This document shows positions 8,523 to 16,988 of a stretch of 64,000 nucleotides of DNA, piece after piece; position 1 is the stretch's first letter; every line of letters starts with the position of its first letter. The notes beneath the pieces were generated by a model. That model was not told where the DNA came from. It did not search any database and saw only the letters and a program-made list of their open reading frames with translations. The position numbers were made by a program, and so were the translations under genes. This stretch comes from CAYZJB01 sp964602985 (GTDB lineage Bacteria > CLD3 > SB21), in assembly GCA_964602985.1 (NCBI GenBank), contig CAZRTJ010000001.1:62001-126000 (forward strand), given 5' to 3'.

Positions 8523-10144
8523 ATCCGCATTTTCTTGCGGACGTCCTGATAACGGGCTTCGATGAACGGCCGATAGGGAGCGAATGTCGCACCGAAACGG
8601 ACTTTCAGTTTGCTTCCGACGGAGTCGATTAGATCGGAGATCATTTCCTTTTGCGGATTCTCGAGGGTCGCAAAACACTGATCGTCCATTTCGTATGGAA
8701 TGTTCTCCTTCGCATACCGCTCCAACTGCGCGTCCAGTAACAGATCATACCCGCGCTCCGAGGCGAGCGTTGCGATCAGGGAATGCGCTTCAATCGGAGC
8801 GCTGTTCAGCGGGTGATGGATCGTGTCCTTGTACCGATCCATGATCTCGTCCATCGAGTTGCGGTTGCGAGCGATTTTCTTGAGGGAAATTGTGGCAAAG
8901 GATTTTTCGTACGCGCGGGTTGCCTTCTCGACATTCCCCGTGACGAAGAACAACGTGCCCAAGTGACTGAACGTGACCGCCAGCCGCTCGATCTCGTAAT
9001 TGTAGAAGGTCTCGTCTTCGATTTCCGGAACATGGATGTCGATGGCAAACGAAAACACACGGTCGATGTTGTCTTTCTGTTGCTGGATAAAGCTGAAGGA
9101 AACCTGTCCCCGACTGTATCGTTCGGCCTTGAGCAGAGAGTCGCACCATTCGTGCGTGATGGTGATGGCCGTTTGGTAATTCAGGAAGGTACGTGACAAG
9201 TCCTCTCGTCCGAGAATTCGATCCAGGTGTTGCAGGCAGTCGGCGTACTTCTGGGCACGGATGAGGAAGAACACCAGTTGCGGCAGGAGGTAGGCGATCA
9301 AGTCCATGTTGGACAGTTCCTGGATGACGCCCTCGATGATGCTGACCTGATCGTGTTCAGGCATCTCCTGAACGCGCTGGACGAGACGTTCCGTGGTGAT
9401 CCGCAAGGCTTCTTCGATCTGGCCGCGGATGGCTTCCTTGACTTTGGAATCCTCCGGAAGGAGCTTAAACATCTCCACGGCCTTCTCGCAGAAGCGACTG
9501 CCGGTCGAGTGATCCGCGGCATGAATCGCCGTGACCGATGCCTGGCAAAGATTGTAGATCAGCAGAGTGAGAAGTTTGTCTGCACGAAGATGATGTTCGC
9601 CAAAGCGGGCCAGAAGCTTCTCCGCTTCTTTCTTATAGGTGGCGGTATCGCGGTCCAGCAATCGGCGGTGGATGATCGTGCCCAGTAGAAAGAGAACGAC
9701 GCGGGAATCCTGAAGCAGGTGAATAACGTATTCTCGAAGAAACTCCCGAATCTTTTCTCGTACCAGAGGAGCGGCCATTTCGCCGTGAGACGAATCCGAG
9801 CGATGCAGAATCCGATCGGCCAACTTTCGAAGTTTTCCCAGATACGTCTTCAGTGGTTGCGCGAGCGCAGGCTTGGAGTCGTGGTCCGGATTGTATAGCC
9901 CGGAAATGACGCGATAATTGGTATCGAAGGTCTTGATGAGTTCGTCGGAGACGGAAATGTCGCGTCCATCGTGGAGAATCTTCTGCGTGAGCTGATATTC
10001 GTCCTCAATGCGGTCCCACGCGTTCGCCGCGGTTTCGGATTCAATTTCGGAGATGAAATCGACGGCGATTCGCAGTTCGATATTCTTTCGACGTTCTTCG
10101 GCTGGAGCGTTTTGGTGCGCGGGAGCGATCGTCATGGGTAACAA
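8519..10144 (-). CDS. Unknown 541-aa helical protein
   Basis: I do not recognise this family. The protein is almost entirely alpha-helical, soluble and charged, with no signal peptide or membrane segment. A stretch around residues 370-430 ('GTLFFVTGNVEKATRAYEKSF') looks like one TPR-like helix pair. The start could be TTG at 10144, which is close to an AAAGG, or ATG at 10135. It is transcribed towards the respiratory operon, and their stop codons overlap. Nothing nearby indicates a function. Confidence 0.75.
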   Translation of the reverse strand: MLPMTIAPAHQNAPAEERRKNIELRIAVDFISEIESETAANAWDRIEDEYQLTQKILHDGRDISVSDELIKTFDTNYRVISGLYNPDHDSKPALAQPLKTYLGKLRKLADRILHRSDSSHGEMAAPLVREKIREFLREYVIHLLQDSRVVLFLLGTIIHRRLLDRDTATYKKEAEKLLARFGEHHLRADKLLTLLIYNLCQASVTAIHAADHSTGSRFCEKAVEMFKLLPEDSKVKEAIRGQIEEALRITTERLVQRVQEMPEHDQVSIIEGVIQELSNMDLIAYLLPQLVFFLIRAQKYADCLQHLDRILGREDLSRTFLNYQTAITITHEWCDSLLKAERYSRGQVSFSFIQQQKDNIDRVFSFAIDIHVPEIEDETFYNYEIERLAVTFSHLGTLFFVTGNVEKATRAYEKSFATISLKKIARNRNSMDEIMDRYKDTIHHPLNSAPIEAHSLIATLASERGYDLLLDAQLERYAKENIPYEMDDQCFATLENPQKEMISDLIDSVGSKLKVRFGATFAPYRPFIEARYQDVRKKMRI

Positions 10145-10194
10145 ACAGCCTTTATCTTGTCCTTTCGTCGGACAGGTATTCGAACATGAATAAT

Positions 10195-10208
10195 TCGGTG
10201 ATCACCGA
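10195..10208. promoter_or_regulatory. 14-bp perfect palindrome upstream of the 541-aa gene
   Basis: The sequence TCGGTGATCACCGA is a perfect inverted repeat, 50-65 nt upstream of the start of the reverse-strand gene that begins near 10144. It could be an operator for a dimeric regulator. The rest of this roughly 150-nt gap holds no gene that I can support. Confidence 0.3.
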
Positions 10209-10295
10209 GCAGGTAGTCATGGAGATGTTAGCCAAACGCATGCATGTTTGCAACAGGAAATTGTTATGGTTCGGCCGCCCGACATGCGCGATCCG

Positions 10296-10805
10296 CTAGA
10301 AACTAAAATCGAATCCGCTCTGTCCCACATCCTCAATCGGGACGTTATTGCCAAGGCCGTACGGAATCAAATACGTCACTTCATTGCCGATCACGAAGTA
10401 ACCCCAGGAGTCGATGGTGTATGGCGTGCCGTCGATTGTCTTGACCGGAAATCGCGCGGCCTCCAGTGTGTCGATCTGTCCGTTGTCATCTTCGTCGATC
10501 CATGCGACAACTGCATCAAAATTCGTATAATCCTCCGGCAGTTCGTACGAGTAACTGCGTGACGTTCCGGGTCCCGGCAGGGAGACATTGCTCATGGGGA
10601 CGATAGGAAATCCATGAAAGTCGGGTATCCCAGAGAACGACAGGCTGAGCGCCCCGTTCGGCACTCCGCCGACGCGGACGGGGGAGTCTGTGTGTGCCAC
10701 TTCCAGAGTGACAGTGCCCTGGATGCGATTTCCGGTCGTGGATTCTGACTCAGAACAAGCGACAGAAAACACAAGAACCATGAATGCGGCAAGACGTCTC
10801 TTCAT
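10296..10805 (-). CDS. Small secreted lipoprotein of unknown function
   Basis: A 169-aa protein with a lipoprotein signal peptide ending in 'VFSVACS' (lipid-attached Cys near residue 16). The mature part is beta-rich. It contains 'DEDDNGQIDTLEAARFP', an Asp-rich stretch that may bind calcium. The ATG at 10805 is preceded by GGGGAGGA, so the longer open frame upstream is not used. I do not recognise a named family. It is probably attached to the outer or inner membrane facing the periplasm. Confidence 0.75.
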   Translation of the reverse strand: MKRRLAAFMVLVFSVACSESESTTGNRIQGTVTLEVAHTDSPVRVGGVPNGALSLSFSGIPDFHGFPIVPMSNVSLPGPGTSRSYSYELPEDYTNFDAVVAWIDEDDNGQIDTLEAARFPVKTIDGTPYTIDSWGYFVIGNEVTYLIPYGLGNNVPIEDVGQSGFDFSF

Positions 10806-10953
10806 GACAATTCCTCCCCACTTCTCGTAGCTTTGGTGATAGCGGCCGAAGGGCCCGACTTCGGGGCCCGGAATCGGACGGCGAAAGGTACTCTGGCGGG
10901 TCGTTGTTATCAATGGAATATCTAAGGTCGAAGCCCCTCCCTCCTTCTCGCTC

Positions 10954-10983
10954 TTGCCTTTCATCTCTCATCAGTGTACTATG
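10954..10983 (+). promoter_or_regulatory. Promoter for tRNA-Gly
   Basis: TTGCCT (10954-10959) and TACTAT (10978-10983) are separated by 18 nt and end 11 nt before the mature tRNA 5' end. This matches a sigma-70-type promoter placed for direct tRNA transcription. It probably also reads into the lipoprotein gene at 11088. Confidence 0.45.
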
Positions 10984-10994
10984 GTCATGTCCAA

Positions 10995-11066
<72 letters not shown>

Positions 11067-11087
11067 CACCTAACGCAAGCACACGAT

Positions 11088-12056
11088 TTGACCCACCGAT
11101 CCATCTTCCTCCTGATCCTTGGCTCCATCCTACTCTCCTGTGCAGGCGCTCTGTCGCAACAGGAGCGAACGCGGCGTGCGAATGAGAAACTCCACAAGGC
11201 CATTCAACTACACGCGGAAGGCAGACTGTCGGATGCGATCCGCATGGGTCAATCGGCGTTGAAAATCGATTCTACCCACACGTTACGCGGCCATCTTGTA
11301 CGCTGGCTCATCGAAGATGAACGATTCGTCGATGCGCGGAGCGTCGCCGTTCCTCTGTCGTACGAATATGGTCTGTGTGAGTATTCGCTGGGCCGGATCA
11401 ATGAAGCCGTGGCTATCCTCTCTCGAATCTCGCCCTCGGATTCCACTTACCCGGCGGCGCGGTACCACCTCGCGATGAGTTATCTGGCGATGGGACAACG
11501 GACTCTGGCCATGGGCATCCTCAGGACCGTAGACACAGAGCCATGGCGGTCGCACAGCCGCCGTGAGCTTGCGCGACTCGGAGGGCCTGCGGTCGAAGAC
11601 AGTCTGTGGCAGGATGCGTCTCAATCGAAAGCCTTGACTCGCGCGCAGTTTGCCTTCCTGCTCGTGACCATCCTGAAGCCGCAGGTGACGGATACAGGAT
11701 TGCAATTTCGTGATCTGGATCGGGAAGGACCGCTGACGACCTACGCGCGCAAAGCGGTGGTCGCCAGGTATCTGGAGTCTCTGCCCGACCAGAGGTTTTA
11801 CCCCGATTATGTGATGAAGCGAAGGAACCTCGCATTCTATCTAAGCAGAATCGCAGGTGACCCCGCTGTGACGGATGCCGGATCGTGGAAGGACGTACCA
11901 AAAGACGACTGGCTGCTCCCGCCGATACGGTACGTAGTTTCCAAAAAGCTTGTTTTACCGCTGTCGGCGGAGTATTTTGGCGCCGACGAAAGGGTCTCGG
12001 GTACGGAAGCGGTCGAGGCTCTGCAACGATTAAGAAATCTGATCGATGGAAAATAA
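11088..12056 (+). CDS. TPR-containing lipoprotein with SLH-like C-terminal region
   Basis: A 322-aa protein with a lipoprotein signal ('GSILLSCAG', Cys near residue 18). TPR-like helix pairs span about residues 28-160. After that comes a region with 'FRDLDREGPLTTYARKAV' and 'WKDVPKDDWLLPPIRYVV', which looks like degenerate S-layer-homology repeats. These domains usually hold proteins together in the periplasm or bind cell-wall polymers. The start is TTG at 11088; no other start precedes the signal peptide. Its end overlaps the next gene by 11 nt. Confidence 0.72.
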   Translation: MTHRSIFLLILGSILLSCAGALSQQERTRRANEKLHKAIQLHAEGRLSDAIRMGQSALKIDSTHTLRGHLVRWLIEDERFVDARSVAVPLSYEYGLCEYSLGRINEAVAILSRISPSDSTYPAARYHLAMSYLAMGQRTLAMGILRTVDTEPWRSHSRRELARLGGPAVEDSLWQDASQSKALTRAQFAFLLVTILKPQVTDTGLQFRDLDREGPLTTYARKAVVARYLESLPDQRFYPDYVMKRRNLAFYLSRIAGDPAVTDAGSWKDVPKDDWLLPPIRYVVSKKLVLPLSAEYFGADERVSGTEAVEALQRLRNLIDGK

Positions 12057-14136
12057 AAAGCTCGTCTACGATCCTCTGACGGAGATCATCCAGTTCTACT
12101 CCACCAAGAAGAAGGACTCTTCCGATGCCTCCAGCGTGGAATTATTGCCGGTCGAGGAGCGTCTGAAGCGCCGCATCATCGACGGCGAGAAGAAGAATCT
12201 GCAAGCCGATCTGGACGAAGCGCTGAAATCGCATCCCGCGCTCGAAATCATCAATTCCATCCTGCTCGATGGGATGAAAGTGGTCGGTGAGCTTTTTGGA
12301 AAAGGCGAAATGCAGTTGCCGTTCGTCCTGCAGTCGGCGGAGGTGATGAAAACAGCCGTCGCCTTCCTCGAACCGCACATGGAGAAGAGCGAGGGCGCGC
12401 AAAAAGGCACGCTTGTGCTGGCCACCGTCAAAGGCGACGTGCACGACATCGGGAAGAACCTCGTGGATATCATCCTGACCAACAACGGGTACAAAGTGGT
12501 CAATCTCGGGATCAAGTGTCCGATCGACACGATGCTCAAAGCCGTGGAGGAGGCGAACGCGGACGCGCTCGGGATGAGCGGACTACTGGTCAAATCGACT
12601 TTGATCATGAAGGAAAATCTCGAGGTGATGAGCGAGCGCGGCGTCCATCTGCCGGTGCTGTTGGGCGGGGCGGCGCTGACCCGCCGCTATGTCGAGGAGG
12701 ATTTGCGATCCGCCTACGATCGCTCGCCCGTGGTGTATTGCGAGGACGCTTTTGCGGGTTTGCATGCCATGAATGCGTTGAAGTCGGGACAATTGCCTTC
12801 GAAGATCGAAGATCCGTTGTCCGTACCGGCGCCGACGGTCAAGGAAATCACCAAGCGGACGCGCATTGTCCGGCATCAATGGAGGAAGGCGCTGGAATAC
12901 GTGTCGGCGTCAGACTTCCACCGTCCGGAGCAGTTTGGCAAGTGGTCGCTGCACGACGTCTTCGCTCACATGGTCGGGTGGAATCGTCATCTCGCCGAGC
13001 GACTTGGTCAGATCACGCAACCCGACGCGTTTCCGAAATACGATCTGGCGACGCTCGACCGGATGAATGATGGGTTCGTGGCCGAATTACGCGGCCGTGA
13101 GGACGTCGTGGAACTTTGGCATGAAGCGCAAGAGGCGATGTTAAAGAAGGTCGGGGAACTGCAGGATGCAGATCTGTCCAACACCTTTCACGGTTTGACG
13201 CTGTCCTACCTGATCGCGGAATCGGCGTACGCGCATGAGTATCAGCACCTGCAGAGAGTCCAGTCATGGATTCAGCAATTCCAGACCGACCCGGTCTCAT
13301 CGCCCACGGTGATCCGTTCGCAGGTGCGGACAGACGTGGAGATCCCGCAGCCACCGTTCTGGGGATCGCGTGTGGTCGAGGACATTTCGCTGGAGTCCGT
13401 CTATCCGTTCATCAACGAAATCGCGCTCTTCCGCGGGCAGTGGCAGTTTGCGCGCGGCAAGAAATCGCCGGCCGAGTACGAAGCGTTCGTCGAATCGACC
13501 GTTCGTCCGATTTTTGAGAAGTGGAAAAACCGGGCCGCGGACGAAAGGCTCCTGATCCCGAAGGTGGTGTACGGCTATTACCCGTGCCGTTCGGCGGGCA
13601 ACGATCTGATCGTCTATCAGGATGATTTGCAAACCGAGCGGTTGCGGTTCACCTTCCCGCGTCAATCCGCGGCGTCGTATCACTGCATCAGCGATTTTTT
13701 TGCGTCCGTGGATTCCGGACGGACGGACGTGCTGGGATGCATGCTCGTGACAGTGGGTCGGCAGGCATCGGAGTTTTCCGCGCGTTTGTTTGAATCCAAT
13801 GACTACGCGGATTATTTGTACTTCCACGGTCTGAGCGTGGAAACGGCGGAGGCCCTGGCTGAATACTGGCACAGCCGGATCCGGCGTGAATTGGGGATCA
13901 CGGGCGAGGACGCGACCGATCCGAAAAAGCTGTTTCAGCAGGCGTACCGCGGTTCGCGGTACAGTTTTGGATATCCAGCATGCCCGCATCTCGAGGATCA
14001 GACCCAGTTGTTCGAACTGCTGGAGCCCGAGCGAATCGGCGTGAGTCTGACAGAGGAGTTTCATCTGGAGCCGGAGCAATCCACCAGCGCCATCATCGTT
14101 CACCATCCCGAAGCCAAGTATTTCAATATTCATTGA
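12046..14136 (+). CDS. MetH C-terminal half (cobalamin and AdoMet reactivation domains) with an inserted DinB domain
   Basis: A 696-aa protein with three parts. Residues about 30-115 form the B12-binding cap and 117-250 the cobalamin-binding Rossmann domain with DVHDIGKN (lower-ligand His133). Residues about 270-412 look like a DinB/YfiT four-helix domain with a possible metal triad His308, His397 and His401. Residues about 425-696 match the MetH reactivation domain, including 'HGLSVETAEALAEY', 'RYSFGYPACP' and a 'HPEAKYF' ending. The homocysteine and folate domains of methionine synthase are missing, so they must be encoded elsewhere. DinB insertion at this position is unusual. It starts inside the end of the previous gene. 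Confidence 0.85.
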   Translation: MENKKLVYDPLTEIIQFYSTKKKDSSDASSVELLPVEERLKRRIIDGEKKNLQADLDEALKSHPALEIINSILLDGMKVVGELFGKGEMQLPFVLQSAEVMKTAVAFLEPHMEKSEGAQKGTLVLATVKGDVHDIGKNLVDIILTNNGYKVVNLGIKCPIDTMLKAVEEANADALGMSGLLVKSTLIMKENLEVMSERGVHLPVLLGGAALTRRYVEEDLRSAYDRSPVVYCEDAFAGLHAMNALKSGQLPSKIEDPLSVPAPTVKEITKRTRIVRHQWRKALEYVSASDFHRPEQFGKWSLHDVFAHMVGWNRHLAERLGQITQPDAFPKYDLATLDRMNDGFVAELRGREDVVELWHEAQEAMLKKVGELQDADLSNTFHGLTLSYLIAESAYAHEYQHLQRVQSWIQQFQTDPVSSPTVIRSQVRTDVEIPQPPFWGSRVVEDISLESVYPFINEIALFRGQWQFARGKKSPAEYEAFVESTVRPIFEKWKNRAADERLLIPKVVYGYYPCRSAGNDLIVYQDDLQTERLRFTFPRQSAASYHCISDFFASVDSGRTDVLGCMLVTVGRQASEFSARLFESNDYADYLYFHGLSVETAEALAEYWHSRIRRELGITGEDATDPKKLFQQAYRGSRYSFGYPACPHLEDQTQLFELLEPERIGVSLTEEFHLEPEQSTSAIIVHHPEAKYFNIH

Positions 14137-14151
14137 TCGGAAGGAGTCGTC

Positions 14152-15822
14152 ATGCGGATCGTCAGTCTGATCGCGATGATCGGGTTTCCTCTGTTCGGGC
14201 AATTCAAAGGGGAAGTTCGCACCTACACCCGCGCGGATTCTTTGCGTGGGGGCCTGCGCGTCGAGCGCACGGCGTATGACGTCGTTCACTACGATCTGGA
14301 CATTCGGGTCGTGCCAGATTCGCAACGCATTCGCGGATCGAATACGATTACGTTTCGTGCGACCGGTTCAGCGGATCGTCTGCAGGTTGATTTGTTTGCC
14401 AATATGGAAATCACCGCAATCCTTCTGGACAAGAAGCCCGTAAAATTCTCGCGGGAATACAACGCGGTGTTTGTGGAAATTCCGTCACTCAAGGCGGGAT
14501 CGATTCACACGCTAAGGATCGCGTATCAGGGAGAGCCCGAAGTCGGAAAGAACCCACCATGGGACGGAGGGTTGATCTGGACGAAGGACGAAGCGGGCGA
14601 TCCGTGGGTGGCCGTGGCCTGTCAGGGAAAAGGCGCCAGTCTGTGGTGGCCGACCAAGGATCATCCGGCCGACGAACCGGACAGCATGAGAATCCGCGTA
14701 ACGGTTCCGCCGGGTCTGATCAATGTATCCAATGGAAAACTGCGACGTGAGACGAAGCAGAAAGACGGCTGGACGCAATTTGACTACGCCGTCACGTATC
14801 CGATTAATAATTATAACGTCACGATCAACGTCGGCAAGTTCGTGCATTTCGGAGAGCGGATGGAAGGCAAGAGCCCGCTGACCATGGATTATTACGTTCT
14901 CCGCGAGAGCGAAGCGAAGGCGAGGGAGCAATTCAAACAAGTCCGTCCGATGATGGAAGTCTTCGAGAAAGCTTTCGGTCCGTATCCGTTTCGTCGCGAC
15001 GGATACAAACTGGTGGAGTCTCCGCATCTCGGCATGGAGCATCAAAGTGCGGTGGCGTATGGCAACAAGTGGGTCAACGGCTACAAAGGCACCAGCACGT
15101 CGGCGGAGGGCGTTTTGTTTGACTTTATCATCGTGCATGAGACCGCTCACGAATGGTGGGGCAATCATGTCACGGCCGCAGACGACGCGGACATGTGGAT
15201 TCACGAAAGTTTTGGCGCGTACGCCGAAGCGGTGTACGTCGAGGGATTGTGGGGATACGATGCGGCCATGCGCTATCAAAACAGCAAGAAACAGCAGATC
15301 TCCAATCAGCGTCCGATCATCGGCACGTACGGAGTTCGTCAGCCTGGATCTCCGGACATGTATCCCAAGGGCGCCATGGCGCTCAACACGTTTCGACACA
15401 TCGTCGACAACGATTCGTTGTGGTGGTCGATCCTTCGCGGCATTCAAAGCGAATACGGAATGAGGACGATCCATGCGGACACGCTGGTGGACTACCTGAC
15501 GCGCCGGTCTGGGCGAAATTTCCGGCCCGTCTTCGATCAGTATTTTCAATTTTCATCGCTCCCGACGCTTGATGTTTCCATTGCAAAGAAAGGCGCCTCC
15601 ACGACTCTGCGATGTCGATGGGCGGCGAATGTCGAAGGATTTGATATGCCGATCCGATGGCGTGCGGACAAAGGCGAGTGGAAGAAATTGTCACCGAGAA
15701 CGAATGAGTGGGCGAGCGTGACCGTGGACAACGTTGATCCCGAAGACATCTCCTTTGCAGAACACCAGTTCTACATGAACGTTCGAAAATCGGTAATGTA
15801 TCTGGACGAAAGGCTGAAGTGA
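14152..15822 (+). CDS. Secreted M1-family metallopeptidase
   Basis: A 556-aa zinc aminopeptidase-like protein. A short N-terminal signal sequence is followed by a beta-sandwich domain and a thermolysin-like catalytic domain. The zinc motif is HETAH starting at His329, and the third ligand Glu lies in 'WIHESFGAYAE', the HExxH-x18-E spacing of family M1. The exopeptidase 'GxMEN' motif is replaced by 'LGMEHQ' near residue 297. The protein lacks the long C-terminal helical domain of aminopeptidase N. AAGGAG lies just upstream of the ATG. It probably degrades peptides in the periplasm or outside the cell. Confidence 0.88.
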   Translation: MRIVSLIAMIGFPLFGQFKGEVRTYTRADSLRGGLRVERTAYDVVHYDLDIRVVPDSQRIRGSNTITFRATGSADRLQVDLFANMEITAILLDKKPVKFSREYNAVFVEIPSLKAGSIHTLRIAYQGEPEVGKNPPWDGGLIWTKDEAGDPWVAVACQGKGASLWWPTKDHPADEPDSMRIRVTVPPGLINVSNGKLRRETKQKDGWTQFDYAVTYPINNYNVTINVGKFVHFGERMEGKSPLTMDYYVLRESEAKAREQFKQVRPMMEVFEKAFGPYPFRRDGYKLVESPHLGMEHQSAVAYGNKWVNGYKGTSTSAEGVLFDFIIVHETAHEWWGNHVTAADDADMWIHESFGAYAEAVYVEGLWGYDAAMRYQNSKKQQISNQRPIIGTYGVRQPGSPDMYPKGAMALNTFRHIVDNDSLWWSILRGIQSEYGMRTIHADTLVDYLTRRSGRNFRPVFDQYFQFSSLPTLDVSIAKKGASTTLRCRWAANVEGFDMPIRWRADKGEWKKLSPRTNEWASVTVDNVDPEDISFAEHQFYMNVRKSVMYLDERLK

Positions 15823-15863
15823 GACGCCCGGGCGGGGCCATGCAAAAGGCCGATCCGTAGGTT

Positions 15864-16988
15864 ATGGATGTCGTAACGATCGCCGCGATGGTGTATGCGT
15901 CAGCCGTTCTTGTGTGTGCCGCGGCGCTGATCGTGTATCGCTCCCCACGATCCTCTGAGACTCCCTTCATTTCCGTTCTCATTTCTGCCCGGAACGAAGC
16001 GTCGCGTCTGCCCGCGTGTCTGGACGCTTTGGCGCGTCAGGACTATCCGGGCGATTTGTTTGAAGTCATCGTGATTGACGACCGTTCGACGGACGCCACC
16101 TCCGTCGTAGCCGGATCCTTCGAACAACGTTTCAAGAACCTGCGCGTCCTTCGCGTGGACGAACTGTCGCCGGACATGGCGCCGAAGAAATTTGCATTGA
16201 CTCAGGGAATTCGTGCCGCACGTGGGGAATTCATCCTGTGTACGGATGCGGACTGCCGGCCTCAAAGCAAGTGGGTTGGCAGCATGGCGTCGTGTTTTGC
16301 CAAAGACGTCGGCATGGTGATCGGGTATTCTCCGATCGAGCCGCGGCGACGGGCATCCCTCATGCATCAATTTGTCGCGCTCGATTCACTCGCGCTGGCG
16401 TCGGCGGCTTGCGCATCGGCGGCTTGGAACAAACCGGCGACGGCCACCGGACGCAGTCTGGCGTACAGAAAGAAAACATTTGACGAAGTCGGTGGTTTTC
16501 AGTCGATCGGTCATTTTATCAGCGGCGATGACGATCTCCTGCTCGAACTCGTGCGCAAGACGTCCTGGAAAATTGCGTACTGTGTGGCGACGGAATCGCT
16601 CGTTCCGACCGATCCTCCTGTTTCATTTGGACAATTTCTCAATCAAAAGATTCGCCAAGCCTCCAAAGGACGTCATTATAATCTGGTCACACTGATGATT
16701 CTGGTCGCGGTGTATCTGTTTAATCTATCCCTCCTGACGTGGGTGCCGCTGCAATACGCGCAGACCGGGAATTCGACGCTGTGGCTGGCGTGGCTGGTCA
16801 AATCCGGCGCCGAACTGGTTTGCCTAACGGTTGGTGGACTTCGGTTTCGCCGAATTCGTTTTCTCCTTTCCTTCCCGATCGTGACGGTGTTGCATCCTCT
16901 GTACGTCGTGGTGTTCGGTGCGTGGGGGTTGTTCGGAAAATTCGACTGGAAGGACCAGAGTCACGAACCGCGATTGGAGGCGAAATGA
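15864..16988 (+). CDS. Family 2 glycosyltransferase, membrane-anchored
   Basis: A 374-aa GT-A-fold enzyme with an N-terminal membrane helix (residues 4-24) and two to three C-terminal helices. GT2 hallmarks are 'SARNEASRLP', 'IDDRSTDAT' and the metal-binding 'CTDADC'. The terminal motif is 'KIRQASKGRHY' in place of QxxRW. The sugar donor cannot be read from the sequence. It overlaps the next glycosyltransferase by 4 nt (ATGA), and the two proteins are similar throughout, which suggests a tandem duplication. Confidence 0.85.
   Translation: MDVVTIAAMVYASAVLVCAAALIVYRSPRSSETPFISVLISARNEASRLPACLDALARQDYPGDLFEVIVIDDRSTDATSVVAGSFEQRFKNLRVLRVDELSPDMAPKKFALTQGIRAARGEFILCTDADCRPQSKWVGSMASCFAKDVGMVIGYSPIEPRRRASLMHQFVALDSLALASAACASAAWNKPATATGRSLAYRKKTFDEVGGFQSIGHFISGDDDLLLELVRKTSWKIAYCVATESLVPTDPPVSFGQFLNQKIRQASKGRHYNLVTLMILVAVYLFNLSLLTWVPLQYAQTGNSTLWLAWLVKSGAELVCLTVGGLRFRRIRFLLSFPIVTVLHPLYVVVFGAWGLFGKFDWKDQSHEPRLEAK

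Noticed and set aside
9227..9688. A 153-aa forward open frame opposite the 541-aa gene
   Set aside because: It is antisense to a longer frame with better codon character and lacks a start signal.
16739..16984. Upstream extension of the second glycosyltransferase
   Set aside because: It overlaps the first glycosyltransferase in another frame and adds no domain; the ATGA overlap at 16985 is a better start.
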